A DNA stretch of 64,000 nt. Origin: Acidovorax sp. T1 (GTDB lineage Bacteria > Pseudomonadota > Gammaproteobacteria > Burkholderiales > Burkholderiaceae_C). The translations under genes and the position numbers were made by a program. The notes beneath the pieces were generated by a model. That model worked only from the letters and a program-made list of their open reading frames with translations, was not told the DNA's origin and did not search any database. Positions 19,232 through 30,430 of the stretch are shown here, piece by piece. Each line of letters begins with the position of its first letter. The stretch's first letter is position 1. The stretch lies in contig NZ_CP021648.1 in the NCBI RefSeq assembly GCF_002176815.1, forward strand, positions 806,001 to 870,000, written 5' to 3'.

Positions 19232-19489
19232 ATGGCACAGAAAAAAGGCGGCGGCTCTACGCGAAACGGGCGCGACTCCAAGCCAAAGATGCTGGGTGTC
19301 AAGGCGTTCGGTGGTGAACTGATCAGTGCTGGCTCCATCATCGTGCGCCAGCGCGGCACGCGTTTCCACCCCGGCAGCAATGTCGGTGTGGGCAAGGACC
19401 ACACCTTGTTCGCCCTGGTGGATGGCCACGTGTCGTTCGGCACCAAGGGTGCGTTGTCCAAGTCCACGGTCAATGTGACTCCCGCCTGA
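19232..19489 (+). CDS. rpmA: 50S ribosomal protein L27
   Basis: L27 sits next to the peptidyl-transferase centre. The 85-residue product starts [16 protein letters not shown], with the long, flexible, basic N-terminus that reaches the tRNA acceptor ends and no cleavable extension of the Firmicutes type. The Shine-Dalgarno is AAAGGAG. Followed by tandem terminator hairpins. Confidence 0.98.
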   Translation: MAQKKGGGSTRNGRDSKPKMLGVKAFGGELISAGSIIVRQRGTRFHPGSNVGVGKDHTLFALVDGHVSFGTKGALSKSTVNVTPA

Positions 19490-19513
19490 GGTTGATTCCT
19501 CTGGCAGCAATCG

Positions 19514-19543
19514 AAGCCCCGCCCTGTCGGGGCTTTGTTGTTT
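19514..19543 (+). terminator. Terminator after rpmA
   Basis: AAGCCCCG and CGGGGCTT pair around a CCCTGT loop and are followed by TGTTGTTT, 24 bases past the rpmA stop. Confidence 0.8.
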
Positions 19544-19578
19544 AAGGCGTGTGCCGGTGCTATGGTGCTGGCCCGCGT

Positions 19579-19606
19579 GCCCCGCATGGACGGGGCTTTG
19601 CGCTTT
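19579..19606 (+). terminator. Second hairpin between rpmA and obgE
   Basis: GCCCCG (19579-19584) pairs with CGGGGC (19591-19596), followed by TTTGCGCTTT. It repeats the stem sequence of the preceding terminator and probably acts as a backup; the T tract is interrupted. Confidence 0.45.
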
Positions 19607-19644
19607 CAGGAGGCATCGCCCGCCTGGCTCGCGCTCTTTTGTAA

Positions 19645-20727
<1,083 letters not shown>

Positions 20728-20753
20728 CGGCATGGGCCTTTCGCGCAATCTGT

Positions 20754-20825
20754 TTTGCTATGTGTTTAATAGCTGATGGCGCTTGATTCATAAGCGCTAG
20801 AGGCCAAAATGAATCGAAAAATGGT
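20754..20825 (+). repeat. R65 palindromic repeat, copy C
   Basis: TTTGCTATG leads into AATAGCTG, then GGCGCTT (20778-20784), a 7-base loop and AAGCGCT (20792-20798), then AGAGGCCAAAATGAATC. The tail includes the ATG of proB at 20809 with AGG five bases before it, the same layout as copy A. Confidence 0.85.
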
Positions 20826-21963
20826 TTCCAGCGTATTGCGAGATGCCCGCCGCATCGTGGTCAAGGTGGGCTCCAGCCTTGTGACCAATGAAGGCCGTGG
20901 TCTGGATGAAACCGCCATCGGCGAGTGGAGCCGCCAGCTGGCAGCCCTGGTGCGCGGCGATGGCGGCGGTGCACCCCGTGAGGTGGTGATGGTCTCCAGC
21001 GGTGCGATCGCCGAAGGCATGAAGCGCCTGGGCTGGTCCGCGCGCCCGCAGGAAATCCACGAACTGCAGGCCGCAGCAGCGGTGGGGCAGATGGGGCTGG
21101 CGCAGATGTACGAGACCAAGCTGCGCGAACAGGGCATGGGCAGCGCGCAGGTGTTGCTCACGCACGCCGATCTGGCAGACCGTGAGCGCTATCTCAATGC
21201 GCGCTCGACCTTGCTGACCTTGCTGCGCCTGGGTGTGGTGCCGGTGATCAACGAAAACGACACCGTGGTCACGGATGAAATCAAGTTCGGCGACAACGAC
21301 ACCCTCGGTGCGCTGGTGGCCAACCTGGTCGAGGCGGATGCGCTGGTCATCCTCACGGACCAGAAAGGGCTGTACACGGCCGATCCCCGCAAAGACCCTG
21401 CCGCACAGTTCGTGCATGAGGCGCAAGCGGGTGATCCGGCCCTGGAAGCCATGGCCGGGGGGGCGGGCTCCAGCATTGGCAAGGGTGGAATGATCACCAA
21501 AATTTTGGCTGCCAAGCGGGCGGCGGGGTCCGGGGCGTCTACGGTGATCGCCTGGGGGCGGGAAGAGAATGTCCTGGTGCGCCTGGTGCAAGGCGAGGCA
21601 CTGGGCACCTTGCTGGTGGCCCAGACGGCCAAAAAACAGGCCCGCAAACAGTGGATGGCCGACCACCTGCAAATGCGCGGCGCTGTCGTCGTTGATGCCG
21701 GTGCCGCAGCCAAGCTGCGCGACGAGGGCAAGAGCCTGCTGCCCATCGGCATGACGGCAGTGGAGGGCGATTTTTCGCGCGGCGAAGTGATTGCGGTGCG
21801 CGATCCGTCGGGGCGGGAAATTGCGCGCGGGCTGGCCAACTATGCGAGCGCGGAAGCCCGGCTGTTGTGCCGCAAACCGTCTTCCGAGGTTGAAAAGCTG
21901 CTCGGTTATGTCGCGGAGTCGGAGATGGTGCACCGCGACAATCTGGTGCTTACAGCGGGCTGA
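20809..21963 (+). CDS. proB: Glutamate 5-kinase ProB
   Basis: ProB phosphorylates glutamate in the first step of proline synthesis and is feedback-inhibited by proline. The amino-acid kinase domain (about 10-260) has [29 protein letters not shown] and [14 protein letters not shown]-terminal PUA domain (about 285-375) is present. The ATG at 20809 lies in the R65 repeat; a second ATG at 20821 ([11 protein letters not shown]) is equally family-like and would avoid the repeat. Length is 384 or 380. proA is not adjacent. Confidence 0.95.
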   Translation: MNRKMVSSVLRDARRIVVKVGSSLVTNEGRGLDETAIGEWSRQLAALVRGDGGGAPREVVMVSSGAIAEGMKRLGWSARPQEIHELQAAAAVGQMGLAQMYETKLREQGMGSAQVLLTHADLADRERYLNARSTLLTLLRLGVVPVINENDTVVTDEIKFGDNDTLGALVANLVEADALVILTDQKGLYTADPRKDPAAQFVHEAQAGDPALEAMAGGAGSSIGKGGMITKILAAKRAAGSGASTVIAWGREENVLVRLVQGEALGTLLVAQTAKKQARKQWMADHLQMRGAVVVDAGAAAKLRDEGKSLLPIGMTAVEGDFSRGEVIAVRDPSGREIARGLANYASAEARLLCRKPSSEVEKLLGYVAESEMVHRDNLVLTAG

Positions 21964-22057
21964 TGCGCCCTTGTTAAGTCATGGGGTGCATCGTCTAGCC
22001 ACCAGGTGTTGAGAGCACGCATTCGCATGCTGACGCGGGCTCTGCAGGTAAGCCGCT

Positions 22058-22738
22058 TTAGATGGAGCGCGGCGCCATGCCTGGGGGCGGCAAGGCTTCA
22101 AGCTCTGCCGGCACACTGTTTTGGGGATCGGGGTCAAAACTGGCGCCCGGAGGCAGCTCCACACCCGGGTTCAGCAACAGCGAGCCTGCGCGGTGCATGG
22201 GGCCGCTTTGCGGCTCCGTGTCGCGCGCCCGCATGCCGCTGCGCAGGTAGCGGTTGCGTTGCTCGTGGCGTGGAAGGTAACGGGCGAGTTCGGTCAGGGC
22301 CATTTCATAGACGCCGCGTTTGAACTCAACCACCACATCCAGCGGAACCCAATAGTCGTGCCAGCGCCAGGCGTCAAACTCGGGATGGTCGGTGGCCCGG
22401 AGGTTCAGATCCCAATCGTGGCCAATGAGCTGAAGCAGATACCAGATTTGTTTCTGGCCCTTGTAATGTCCGCGCGCATCGCGGCGGATGTACCGGTCAG
22501 GCACCTCATAGCGCAACCAGTCCCGCGTACGGGCGACCAAGCGCACATGGTTGGGATGCAGTCCCACCTCTTCGTGCAGTTCGCGGAACATGGCTTGCTC
22601 AGGGGTTTCGCCCCGGTCTATGCCACCTTGCGGAAACTGCCAGCTGTGGGTGCGAATGCGTTTGCCCCAGAACACCTGGTTCTTCTGGTTGAGCAGGATG
22701 ATGCCGACGTTCGGCCGAAAGCCGTCCCGGTCAAGCAT
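22058..22738 (-). CDS. rppH: RNA pyrophosphohydrolase RppH
   Basis: RppH removes pyrophosphate from the 5' end of transcripts and triggers RNase E decay. The Nudix box is [23 protein letters not shown], preceded by WQFPQGG. The family start [15 protein letters not shown] is at 22738 and gives 226 residues; the frame extends 13 codons further upstream without family similarity. The C-terminal 60 residues are a low-complexity extension compared with the E. coli enzyme. It is divergent from proS. Confidence 0.94.
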   Translation of the reverse strand: MLDRDGFRPNVGIILLNQKNQVFWGKRIRTHSWQFPQGGIDRGETPEQAMFRELHEEVGLHPNHVRLVARTRDWLRYEVPDRYIRRDARGHYKGQKQIWYLLQLIGHDWDLNLRATDHPEFDAWRWHDYWVPLDVVVEFKRGVYEMALTELARYLPRHEQRNRYLRSGMRARDTEPQSGPMHRAGSLLLNPGVELPPGASFDPDPQNSVPAELEALPPPGMAPRSI

Positions 22739-22830
22739 AATCAAACCCCAATTTTTTAAACTGCGTCCATTATGCACGGCGCCTAGTGCGCGGCAAGTGG
22801 GCCGTTCCGTTCTGCCTGAAATCGATTCCG

Positions 22831-24573
22831 ATGAAAGCCTCCCAATTCTTTATCTCCACCCTCAAGGAAGCTCCGGCCGATGCCGAAGTGGTCAGCCACA
22901 AACTCATGATGCGGGCGGGTCTGATCAAGAAACTGGGCGCAGGCATATACAACTACATGCCCATGGGGCTGCGGGTGATTCGCAAGGTCGAGGCCATCGT
23001 GCGCGAGGAAATGAACCGCGCTGGCGCGGTGGAGCTGACCATGCCGGTGGTGCAGCCCGCAGAGCTGTGGCAGGAAACGGGGCGGTTCGAGAAGATGGGC
23101 CCCGAGCTGCTGCGCATCCAGGACCGCCATGGCCGCGACTTCGTGGTGCAGCCAACCAGCGAAGAAGTGATCACTGACATCGCGCGCCAGGAACTGCGCA
23201 GCTACAAGCAGTTGCCCAAGAACTTCTACCAGATCCAGACCAAGTTTCGCGACGAGCGCCGGCCCCGTTTTGGCCTGATGCGCGGACGTGAATTCACCAT
23301 GAAGGATGCCTATTCCTTCGACCGCGACCCTGCCGCAGCCAAGGCCAGCTACCAGGTCATGGCCCAGGCCTACCGGCGCATCTTTGACCGTTTCGGCCTG
23401 ACTTACCGCGCTGTCGCCGCCGACAGCGGCGCCATTGGTGGCGACCTGAGCGAGGAATTCCAGGTGATTGCAGCCACGGGCGAAGACGCCATCGTCTACT
23501 GCCCCCAAAGCGACTACGCAGCCAACATGGAAAAGGCCGAGGCGCTGGCGCCCGTGGGCCCGCGTGCTGCCGCCACCAAAGCCCTCGCCAAGACCGCCAC
23601 CCCGGGCAAGAGCACCTGCGCCGACGTGGCCGATTATCTGGGTGTGCCGCTGAGCACCACGGTGAAGTCGCTGGTGCTGGCCACCGACGAGACCAACGAA
23701 CTCGGCGAGATCGTCAAGACCCAGGTCTGGCTGCTTTTGCTGCGCGGCGACCATGACATGAACGAGATCAAGGTGGCCAAGGTGCCGGGTCTGGAGGGTT
23801 TCCGTTTCGCCACCTTGGGCGAGATTGACGAGCACTTCGGCTGCAAGCCCGGATATCTGGGGCCGATCGGGTTGAAGAAGCCGCTCAAGATCGTGGCCGA
23901 TCGCGAAGTGGCGCTGATGGCCGACTGGATTTGCGGCGCCAATGAGCCCGACTTCCACATCACTGGCGTGAACTGGGGCCGCGATTTGCCCGAGCCCGAT
24001 GCCGTGGCCGATCTGCGCAATGTGGTGGCAGGGGACCGCTCGCCTGACGGCAAAGGCGAGCTGGCCATCGAGCGCGGCATCGAAGTGGGCCATGTCTTCT
24101 ATCTGGGCAATAAATACAGCCGCGCGATGAACGCCACCTTCCTGGACGAAAACGGCAAACCGCAGCCGCTGGAGATGGGTTGCTACGGCATCGGCATCAC
24201 CCGCCTGCCCGCGGCCGCGATCGAGCAAAACCATGACGAGCGCGGCATCATCTGGCCCGATGCAATTGCGCCCTTCACCGTGGTGGTCTGCCCGGTGGGC
24301 ATGGACCGCAGCGAAGCCGTCAAGGCCACGGCCGAGTCGCTGTATGCCGACCTGCTGGCCGCTGGCGTCGATGTGATCCTGGACGACCGGGGCGAGCGCC
24401 CCGGCGCCATGTTTGCCGACTGGGAACTGATCGGCGTGCCGCACCGCGTGACCATTGGCGACAAGAGCCTCAAGGACGGCATGGTCGAGTACCAGCACCG
24501 CCGCGATGCGGCTGCCACCAAGGTGGCGGTCGCCGACATTCTGGCCCATGTGAAGGGCCGCATGGCGGTATGA
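22831..24573 (+). CDS. proS: Prolyl-tRNA synthetase (bacterial type)
   Basis: ProS charges tRNA-Pro. This is the bacterial form with an editing insertion domain between class II motifs 2 and 3 (about 225-405). Motif 1 lies around [15 protein letters not shown], motif 2 around [17 protein letters not shown], and motif 3 around [10 protein letters not shown]; the anticodon-binding domain ends the protein. The start at 22831 ([19 protein letters not shown]) is canonical, giving 580 residues. Its stop overlaps the next gene's ATG. Confidence 0.97.
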   Translation: MKASQFFISTLKEAPADAEVVSHKLMMRAGLIKKLGAGIYNYMPMGLRVIRKVEAIVREEMNRAGAVELTMPVVQPAELWQETGRFEKMGPELLRIQDRHGRDFVVQPTSEEVITDIARQELRSYKQLPKNFYQIQTKFRDERRPRFGLMRGREFTMKDAYSFDRDPAAAKASYQVMAQAYRRIFDRFGLTYRAVAADSGAIGGDLSEEFQVIAATGEDAIVYCPQSDYAANMEKAEALAPVGPRAAATKALAKTATPGKSTCADVADYLGVPLSTTVKSLVLATDETNELGEIVKTQVWLLLLRGDHDMNEIKVAKVPGLEGFRFATLGEIDEHFGCKPGYLGPIGLKKPLKIVADREVALMADWICGANEPDFHITGVNWGRDLPEPDAVADLRNVVAGDRSPDGKGELAIERGIEVGHVFYLGNKYSRAMNATFLDENGKPQPLEMGCYGIGITRLPAAAIEQNHDERGIIWPDAIAPFTVVVCPVGMDRSEAVKATAESLYADLLAAGVDVILDDRGERPGAMFADWELIGVPHRVTIGDKSLKDGMVEYQHRRDAAATKVAVADILAHVKGRMAV

Positions 24574-25256
24574 CGAGCGCGCGCGATCTGCCCGATCGGC
24601 CCGCAATGGCCTCGCCCGTGACTGGTGTCTCCCGGCGTGCATGCCTGGTGTCGCTGGCCACGCCGGCCGCATGGCTGGTGGCGCCTGCGCAGGCCCATGC
24701 GGGCGGGCAGCTGGAAGAGCCGTTGATGGATTCGGTGCGCACGGCGCTCAGTTCGGCCATTGCCAACCAGGCGCCGCCCGAGCCGGTGTTTTTCACCACC
24801 GAAGCCCGCATCCACTACCTGCGCTGGCTGGGCACCATGAGCGACCGCCTGCGCCGTCGCAAGCCTGAATGGGAAGTGCGCCGCGACTTTCTGCAGACCG
24901 TCTGGTACGAGTCCAAGCGCGCGGGGCTCGATGTGTCGCTGGTCATGGGGCTGATCCAGGTGGAAAGCGCCTTTCGCAAGTTTGCCGTGTCCAGCGTGGG
25001 CGCGCGCGGCTACATGCAGGTCATGCCATTCTGGACGCGCGTGATCGGCGACGGCGACCCGGGCAAGCTGTTTCACATGCAGACCAACCTGCGTTTTGGC
25101 TGCGTGATCCTGCGCCACTACCTTGACCGCGAACGTGGCGACCTGTTCATGGCCCTGGGCCGCTACAACGGCAGCCGGGGGCGCTCGCCCTATCCCGATG
25201 CCGTGTTTGGCGCCCAGCGCAACTGGCAGTTCAGCGAAAAGCCCGCAGCGGCCTGA
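24570..25256 (+). CDS. Lytic transglycosylase domain protein (SLT family)
   Basis: This exported enzyme probably cleaves the glycosidic bond of peptidoglycan with formation of an anhydro sugar. Residues about 21-45 form a signal peptide with a twin-arginine-like start ([18 protein letters not shown]) ending AQA. The SLT core holds the catalytic Glu in QVESAFRK and the motifs [10 protein letters not shown] and GRYNGSRG. Length is 228. The ATG overlaps the proS stop (ATGA), so it is likely translated together with proS. Confidence 0.88.
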   Translation: MTSARDLPDRPAMASPVTGVSRRACLVSLATPAAWLVAPAQAHAGGQLEEPLMDSVRTALSSAIANQAPPEPVFFTTEARIHYLRWLGTMSDRLRRRKPEWEVRRDFLQTVWYESKRAGLDVSLVMGLIQVESAFRKFAVSSVGARGYMQVMPFWTRVIGDGDPGKLFHMQTNLRFGCVILRHYLDRERGDLFMALGRYNGSRGRSPYPDAVFGAQRNWQFSEKPAAA

Positions 25257-25298
25257 CGGGCGAGGGCGGCGCGGCCAGGCGACGGCGCAAGCGGAGTG

Positions 25299-26639
25299 TC
25301 AGTGCGCAGCCGGCGCCACAGGATCTGCCGCGTTGCCGTTGTCCGCCAGCACGGGCTTCAGGCGCGACACCATCACCTGATCGACGCGGAAGCTGTCCAC
25401 GTCCAGCACCTCGAACTTGTAGCCGCCCCAGCTCACGCTGTCGGTGCGCCGGGGCACGCGGCGCAGCATCACCATCAGGAACCCGGCCAGGGTTTCGTAT
25501 TCGTCGCTGTGCGGCAGTTCGTCGAGATGCAGTGCGCGCAGCACATCTTCCACCGGGGTGACGCCGTCGATGAGCCACGAGTTTTCGTCGCGCCGCACGA
25601 TCTGCTCCTCATCGGCGGACCCCACCAGATCGCCCATCACGGTGCTCATCACGTCGTTCAGCGTGACCACGCCCACCACCAGGCTGTATTCGTTCACGAT
25701 GACGGCAAAGTCCTCGTGCACCTGGCGGAACTGCTCCAGTACCTCGGACAAGGTGAGCCGGTCGGGCACGATGAGCACCTTGCGCACCAGGCTGTCGTCG
25801 GCCAGCGAGATGGGCTGGTTGTTCAGCACGCGCTGGAAAAGGTCTTTCGCGTCCACGTAGCCCACCACATGGTCGATGTCGCCCTCGCACACGGGGTAGG
25901 TCGAGAAGGGCTCGGCGGCGATGCGCAGGCGGATCACGGCGTCCGGCTCATCGCGCAGAAAGAAGGCAATGCGGTCGCGTGGCGACATGGCGCTCGACAC
26001 CATGCGCGTATCGAGCTCGAACACATTGGTGATGACCTGCTGCTCGCGCGCGGCCAGCACGCCGGCGCGGGCACCGGCTTCCATCATGGCCAGAATGTCG
26101 TCGGAGGTGATGCGGTCGTCCCGCAGCGACGACAGGCCCAGCAGGCGGAACAGCGCATCTGCGCCCTTGCTGTAGAACCACACGAGCGGGCGCAGCACGG
26201 TCATCAAAAACACCATGGGCTGCGCCAGCCGCACCACCAGGTTTTCTGGCTCGGCCATGCCCAGGCGCTTGGGAAACAGGTCGGAAAACAGGATGAACAG
26301 CGAGGTGATGACCAGGAACGACGCCAGAAACCCGACGGTCTGGGCATGGCCATCCGACAGCCACAGGCCGGCAAGCGCGGCGAAATGCGGGCTCAGCGCG
26401 CCTTCGCCAACGATGCCCCCCAGGATGGCCACCGCGTTCTGGCCCACCTGCACCACGGTGAAATAGTCCCCCGGCTGCTCCTGCAGGCGCAGCACCCGGT
26501 CGGCGCGGGCGTCGCCCTCGTCGGCCATCTGGCGCAGGCGCAGGCGGCGCGCGGCGGCCAGCGAGATCTCGGCCATGGAAAAGAAGGCGCTGGCTGCGAT
26601 GAGCAGGCCAATAACGAGCAGGCTTTGGGTCAGGGTCAT
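25299..26639 (-). CDS. CNNM/CorC-type membrane protein with CBS domains
   Basis: A member of the hemolysin-C/CNNM group, some of which are linked to Mg2+ or other cation transport. Order: DUF21 membrane domain with about four helices (1-195), a CBS pair (about 210-335) and a C-terminal CorC/HlyC domain (about 350-430). The start at 26639 (MTLTQSLLVIGLL) gives 446 residues; the frame runs 74 codons further upstream as non-coding sequence. Substrate is not deducible. It stands alone, 127 bases after the AAA ATPase gene. Confidence 0.85.
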   Translation of the reverse strand: MTLTQSLLVIGLLIAASAFFSMAEISLAAARRLRLRQMADEGDARADRVLRLQEQPGDYFTVVQVGQNAVAILGGIVGEGALSPHFAALAGLWLSDGHAQTVGFLASFLVITSLFILFSDLFPKRLGMAEPENLVVRLAQPMVFLMTVLRPLVWFYSKGADALFRLLGLSSLRDDRITSDDILAMMEAGARAGVLAAREQQVITNVFELDTRMVSSAMSPRDRIAFFLRDEPDAVIRLRIAAEPFSTYPVCEGDIDHVVGYVDAKDLFQRVLNNQPISLADDSLVRKVLIVPDRLTLSEVLEQFRQVHEDFAVIVNEYSLVVGVVTLNDVMSTVMGDLVGSADEEQIVRRDENSWLIDGVTPVEDVLRALHLDELPHSDEYETLAGFLMVMLRRVPRRTDSVSWGGYKFEVLDVDSFRVDQVMVSRLKPVLADNGNAADPVAPAAH

Positions 26640-26766
26640 GGTGCGGAAAACCGGGCAAACCCGGGCGGCGGACCCGCCGGGCCCTGTGAGTGTAGCGGCG
26701 TGCATGCCCGGCGCAGACCAGGGTGGGGCCACCGCAATGGCCCGGCCCGCGCCCGCGCACGCGCGG

Positions 26767-27774
26767 CTATTGCACGAAACCGATGCGGCCCTTGCCCGCA
26801 GCGCTGCGGGGCAGATCGGCCACTTCCACCGTGGAGCGCTGGTCCAGCCGCGCATTGCCAAAACCGGTCATGAGTGCGCGGCGCATCTCGCGCGGCGCCA
26901 TCTGCGCCAGCTGGTCGAGCACATCGTCCAGTGGCTCCGGGTCCAGCAGGCGCCCCCAGTCGTGCCCGGCGCGCAGGCCCTGGTAGAGGTTGCGGGCAAT
27001 GGCGCGGGCCTGATCGGGCGTGGGGGCTTGCACCGCAAACACGTTCATGCGGTTCAGGATGGGCTCGGGAATGCCGCGTTCGTCGTTGGCGGTGGTGATC
27101 CAGATGACCTGGCTGGCGTCGATGGCCACCTCGGCGAATTCGTCGGTGAAGCATTGCGCGGTGTCGTGCTCCAGCAGCCCATACAAGGCGCCCAGCGGGT
27201 CATACTGGGCATCGCAGGCTGCTTTGTCGATCTCATCCACCACGATCACCGGGTTGGCGTACTCGCCGTCCACCAGGGCTTCAAACACCTTGCCGGGGCG
27301 GGCGCCTTTCCATTGGGACGACGAGCCCGAAAGCAGCCACCCCGCCGTCATGGAGCTCATGGACACCAGGTTCATGCCCGTGCCCAGCAGCTCGGCCAGG
27401 TGCCGGGCAAAGTGCGTCTTGCCGATGCCCGGCGGCCCCAGCAGCAGCATGGGCGTGACTTCCAGCCCATCGCGGCTGTCCTGCGCCAGCGCCACATGGC
27501 GCTTCACGTCGTCCAGCACCTCGGTGAAATTGGGCAGCTGCTCATACAGGCCCGCCATGTCGGGCACGCCCGAGGGCTTGACCTGAAAGCGCTCGGGGCC
27601 GCGCTCGAGCATGCGTTCGTACACGGTGCGCAGGGCTTCATATTCGCGCTGGTTGCCAGCCTCCTGCAGCCGCGCCAGCTTGCGCTCGACATCGGCGGGC
27701 TGGAACACCTGGCGAATCTGCGCCACCGGAAGGTGCAGCGCCGGGGACTGGGGAACAAGGCTATGGTGGTTCAT
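26767..27774 (-). CDS. AAA+ ATPase, Lon/ClpX-like ATPase module without a protease domain
   Basis: A 335-residue AAA+ protein of unknown role. Residues 1-95 form a helical arm; Walker A is GPPGIGKTHFA (about 113-123), Walker B VIVVDEIDKA (about 184-193), sensor 1 ITTANDERG with the arginine-finger region NRMNVF. It resembles the ATPase part of Lon or ClpX, but no Ser-Lys protease dyad and no zinc finger is present, so it is probably a stand-alone remodeller. The start at 27774 follows AGGAG by about six bases; ATG 27779 is too close to it. No partner gene is adjacent. Confidence 0.75.
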   Translation of the reverse strand: MNHHSLVPQSPALHLPVAQIRQVFQPADVERKLARLQEAGNQREYEALRTVYERMLERGPERFQVKPSGVPDMAGLYEQLPNFTEVLDDVKRHVALAQDSRDGLEVTPMLLLGPPGIGKTHFARHLAELLGTGMNLVSMSSMTAGWLLSGSSSQWKGARPGKVFEALVDGEYANPVIVVDEIDKAACDAQYDPLGALYGLLEHDTAQCFTDEFAEVAIDASQVIWITTANDERGIPEPILNRMNVFAVQAPTPDQARAIARNLYQGLRAGHDWGRLLDPEPLDDVLDQLAQMAPREMRRALMTGFGNARLDQRSTVEVADLPRSAAGKGRIGFVQ

Positions 27775-27875
27775 TGCATGCTCCTGTGATGGATGGGTCA
27801 CGCAATCATTCAAGCACACAACATGCCTGCCTTCACGCAGGAAAAGCCCTGTATGGGTGCAAATACTGCCGCCCT

Positions 27876-27907
27876 GCAAAACGAAAAGGCCGCCCGAAAG
27901 CGGCCTT
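27876..27907 (-). terminator. Terminator of grxD
   Basis: On the minus strand AAGGCCGC pairs with GCGGCCTT around a six-base loop, followed by TTCGTTTTG. It lies 37 bases past the grxD stop. Confidence 0.8.
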
Positions 27908-27943
27908 GAAGCGCGGTATGCCCGGGCCGGTGGCCCGGGGCGT

Positions 27944-28267
27944 TCAGCCCTGGGTGCCCAGCACCTGCTTGAGCTCGCCCGATTCGTACATCTCCATCAT
28001 GATGTCCGAGCCGCCAATGAACTCGCCCTTCACGTACAGCTGCGGAATGGTGGGCCAGTTGCTGTATTCCTTGATGCCCTGGCGGATTTCCTCGTCTTCC
28101 AGCACGTTGACGGTGGTCAGGGCCTTGGTGTCCACGCCGCAGGCCTTGAGGATCTGGATGGCACGGCCCGAAAAGCCGCACATCGGAAAGCTGGCATTGC
28201 CTTTCATGAACAGCAGGATGTCGCTGGATTTTACGAGGGCGTCGATGCGTTGTTGGGTGTCGCTCAT
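27944..28267 (-). CDS. grxD: Monothiol glutaredoxin Grx4 (CGFS type)
   Basis: Grx4-type proteins bind a glutathione-ligated 2Fe-2S cluster and help deliver Fe-S clusters. The active-site motif C-G-F-S occurs in FPMCGFSGR (about residues 27-35), with [20 protein letters not shown] holding the GSH-binding loop. Length 107 is standard. It follows prmC after 49 bases and ends the hemA-prfA-prmC-grxD run, a common order in betaproteobacteria. Confidence 0.96.
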   Translation of the reverse strand: MSDTQQRIDALVKSSDILLFMKGNASFPMCGFSGRAIQILKACGVDTKALTTVNVLEDEEIRQGIKEYSNWPTIPQLYVKGEFIGGSDIMMEMYESGELKQVLGTQG

Positions 28268-28316
28268 GGGATTCTCCTTGTAGAGGGCTGGCGGGCGTGG
28301 GCCCGCAATGGGGGGA

Positions 28317-29159
28317 TTATTTCACTGTCGGCCACTGCCCGCCGGTGCAACGCGCGATGCCGGCGAGGTCATTGCGGCTTTGCACCTGCACAAAACCCTG
28401 CGCCCGCAGCAGCGCGCAGACGGCTTCGGCCTGGTCGTGGCCATGCTCGAGCAGCAGCCAGCCGCCAGGCGCAAGGTGCGCCGGTGCCTGGGCCACGATG
28501 GTGCGGATATCGTCCAGCCCGTCGGTACCGCTGGCCAGGGCCTGCAAGGGTTCATGCGTCAGGGCGGCCAGGTGCGGGTCGGCGGCGGCAATGTAGGGCG
28601 GGTTGGAAACGATGGCGTCGAACCGTCCCTCCACGCCGTCCAGCCAATGGCCCAGTGCAAACCGCACGGGCAGCGCCAGGCGCTGCGCATTGGCCTGCGC
28701 CACGGCCAGGGCATCGGCGCTGGCATCCACCGCCAGCACCTGGGCCGTGGGGCGCTGGTGTTGCAGGGCCAGCGCAATGGCGCCGCTGCCGGTGCCCAGG
28801 TCCAGCACGCGCGGGGCGGGCAGGGGGGCGATCACTTCCAGGGCCCAGTCCACCAGCGTTTCGGTGTCGGGGCGCGGGTCGAGCACACGGGCGTCAATGG
28901 CCAGTTGCAGGCCGTAAAACTCCTTGCACCCCGTGAGGTAGGCCACGGGCTCACCCGCTGCGCGGCGCTGGCACAGGGCCATGAACGCATCGTGCGCCGC
29001 GGGCTCCAGCGCATCGGTGTCGTGCGCCAGCAGCCAGGCGCGGCTGGCGTCGGGGCGGGCGAGGGCATGCAGCAGCAGCATCTGGGCGTCGATGCGTTCC
29101 AGGCCCAGGGAGCGGGCCTGGGCCAGCGCATGGGCCAGGGTGGGGGCTGGGGTATTCAC
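28317..29159 (-). CDS. prmC: Release factor glutamine methyltransferase PrmC
   Basis: PrmC methylates the glutamine of the GGQ motif in RF1 and RF2. The SAM-binding motif [15 protein letters not shown] and the catalytic N-P-P-Y (in VSNPPYIAA) are present, after a helical N-terminal domain (1-85). Length is 280. Its target gene prfA lies immediately upstream; a 71-base gap between them holds an R65 repeat. Confidence 0.96.
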   Translation of the reverse strand: MNTPAPTLAHALAQARSLGLERIDAQMLLLHALARPDASRAWLLAHDTDALEPAAHDAFMALCQRRAAGEPVAYLTGCKEFYGLQLAIDARVLDPRPDTETLVDWALEVIAPLPAPRVLDLGTGSGAIALALQHQRPTAQVLAVDASADALAVAQANAQRLALPVRFALGHWLDGVEGRFDAIVSNPPYIAAADPHLAALTHEPLQALASGTDGLDDIRTIVAQAPAHLAPGGWLLLEHGHDQAEAVCALLRAQGFVQVQSRNDLAGIARCTGGQWPTVK

Positions 29160-29220
29160 TCTTTTTTTGATAGCTGCTGGCGCTTGTCAATCAAGCGCCA
29201 GAGGCCTATTTCATTCAAAT
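29160..29220 (+). repeat. R65 palindromic repeat, copy D
   Basis: GATAGCTG is followed by a perfect 10-bp stem, CTGGCGCTTG (29177-29186) with CAAGCGCCAG (29192-29201) around TCAAT, then AGGCC and a TTCATTCAAA tail. It fills the prfA-prmC gap and is oriented opposite to those genes. Confidence 0.85.
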
Positions 29221-29230
29221 TTTTTGGGGC

Positions 29231-30319
29231 TCAGACGGCGGCGCCCATCTCCAACTCTTCGAGCTGCTCGGCCTCGCGCGCATGCGCCAGGGCTTGCAGC
29301 ACCTCGGCCAGGTCGCCATCCATCACGTATTGCAGCTTGTAGAGCGTGAGGTTGATGCGGTGGTCGGTCAGGCGCCCTTGCGGGAAGTTGTAGGTGCGGA
29401 TGCGGTCGCTGCGGTCGCCACTGCCGATCAGGCCCTTGCGCAGCGCGGCCTCCTTGGCGGCGCGCTCGCTGCGTTCTTTCTCTTGAATGCGCGCCTGCAG
29501 CACCTGCAGCGCCTTGGCCTTGTTGCTGTGCTGGCTGCGGCCGTCCTGGCACTCGGCCACGATGCCGGTGGGCAAGTGCACCACGCGCACGGCCGAATCG
29601 GTTTTGTTGATGTGCTGGCCACCGGCGCCGCTGGCGCGGAAGGTGTCGATGCGCAGGTCGGCCGGGTTGAGCTTGATGGCCTCGGTCTCGTCGGGCTCGG
29701 GCATCACGGCCACGGTGCAGGCGCTGGTGTGGATGCGGCCCTGGGTTTCGGTGGCGGGCACGCGCTGCACGCGGTGGCCGCCCGATTCGAACTTCAGTGC
29801 GCCATAGACATGGTCCCCTTCGATGCGCAGCACGATTTCCTTGTAGCCGCCCAGCTCGGCCGCGTTCTCGCTGACCACTTCCACCTTCCAGCCCACGCGG
29901 TCGGCGTAGCGCATGTACATGCGCGTGAGGTCGCCCGCAAACAGCGCCGATTCGTCGCCGCCCGTGCCGGCGCGGATTTCGACAAACGCGTTGCGCGCGT
30001 CGTCGGGGTCTTTGGGCAGCAGCAGGCGCTGCAGTTCATCTTCGAGCTGCAGCAGCTCGGCCTCGGCCGTGGTGATTTCTTCCTGCGCCATTTCCGCCAT
30101 ATCCGGGTCGGCCAGCATCTCGCGCGCGCCGACCAGGTCGGCCTCGCGCTGCACAAAGCGCGCATAGCGGCCTGCCACCTGGGTGACCTCGGCATGCTCG
30201 CGCGACAGCACGCGGTATTGCGCCATGTCGGCCATGATGTCTTCGCGCGAGAGCAGAAAGTCCAGTTCGCCCAGACGCTGCGCGTAGCGTTCCAGCTGGC
30301 TTCGGAGAAAAGGTTTCAT
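29231..30319 (-). CDS. prfA: Peptide chain release factor 1
   Basis: RF1 terminates translation at UAG and UAA. The peptidyl-tRNA hydrolysis motif G-G-Q is in [16 protein letters not shown] (about residues 228-243). The stop-codon recognition tripeptide region lies around PATETQGR (P-A-T, about 186-188), which is the RF1 type and not the SPF of RF2. Length 362 is standard. Confidence 0.97.
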   Translation of the reverse strand: MKPFLRSQLERYAQRLGELDFLLSREDIMADMAQYRVLSREHAEVTQVAGRYARFVQREADLVGAREMLADPDMAEMAQEEITTAEAELLQLEDELQRLLLPKDPDDARNAFVEIRAGTGGDESALFAGDLTRMYMRYADRVGWKVEVVSENAAELGGYKEIVLRIEGDHVYGALKFESGGHRVQRVPATETQGRIHTSACTVAVMPEPDETEAIKLNPADLRIDTFRASGAGGQHINKTDSAVRVVHLPTGIVAECQDGRSQHSNKAKALQVLQARIQEKERSERAAKEAALRKGLIGSGDRSDRIRTYNFPQGRLTDHRINLTLYKLQYVMDGDLAEVLQALAHAREAEQLEELEMGAAV

Positions 30320-30336
30320 GCGGGAGGGGAAAATAA

Positions 30337-30401
30337 TTGCTACTTTATTTGTAGCTTGAAGCGCTTATGGATAAAGCGCTGGGGGCCGATTTGGCTTGAA
30401 A
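30337..30401 (+). repeat. R65 palindromic repeat, copy E
   Basis: ATTGCTAC, GTAGCTTG, then AGCGCTTAT (30360-30368) and ATAAAGCGCT (30371-30380), GGGGCC and a GATTTGGCTTGAAA tail. It lies between hemA and prfA, again opposite to the direction of the genes. Confidence 0.82.
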
Positions 30402-30430
30402 CCGGTGCGGGCATGAGCGGGCGGGCGCCG

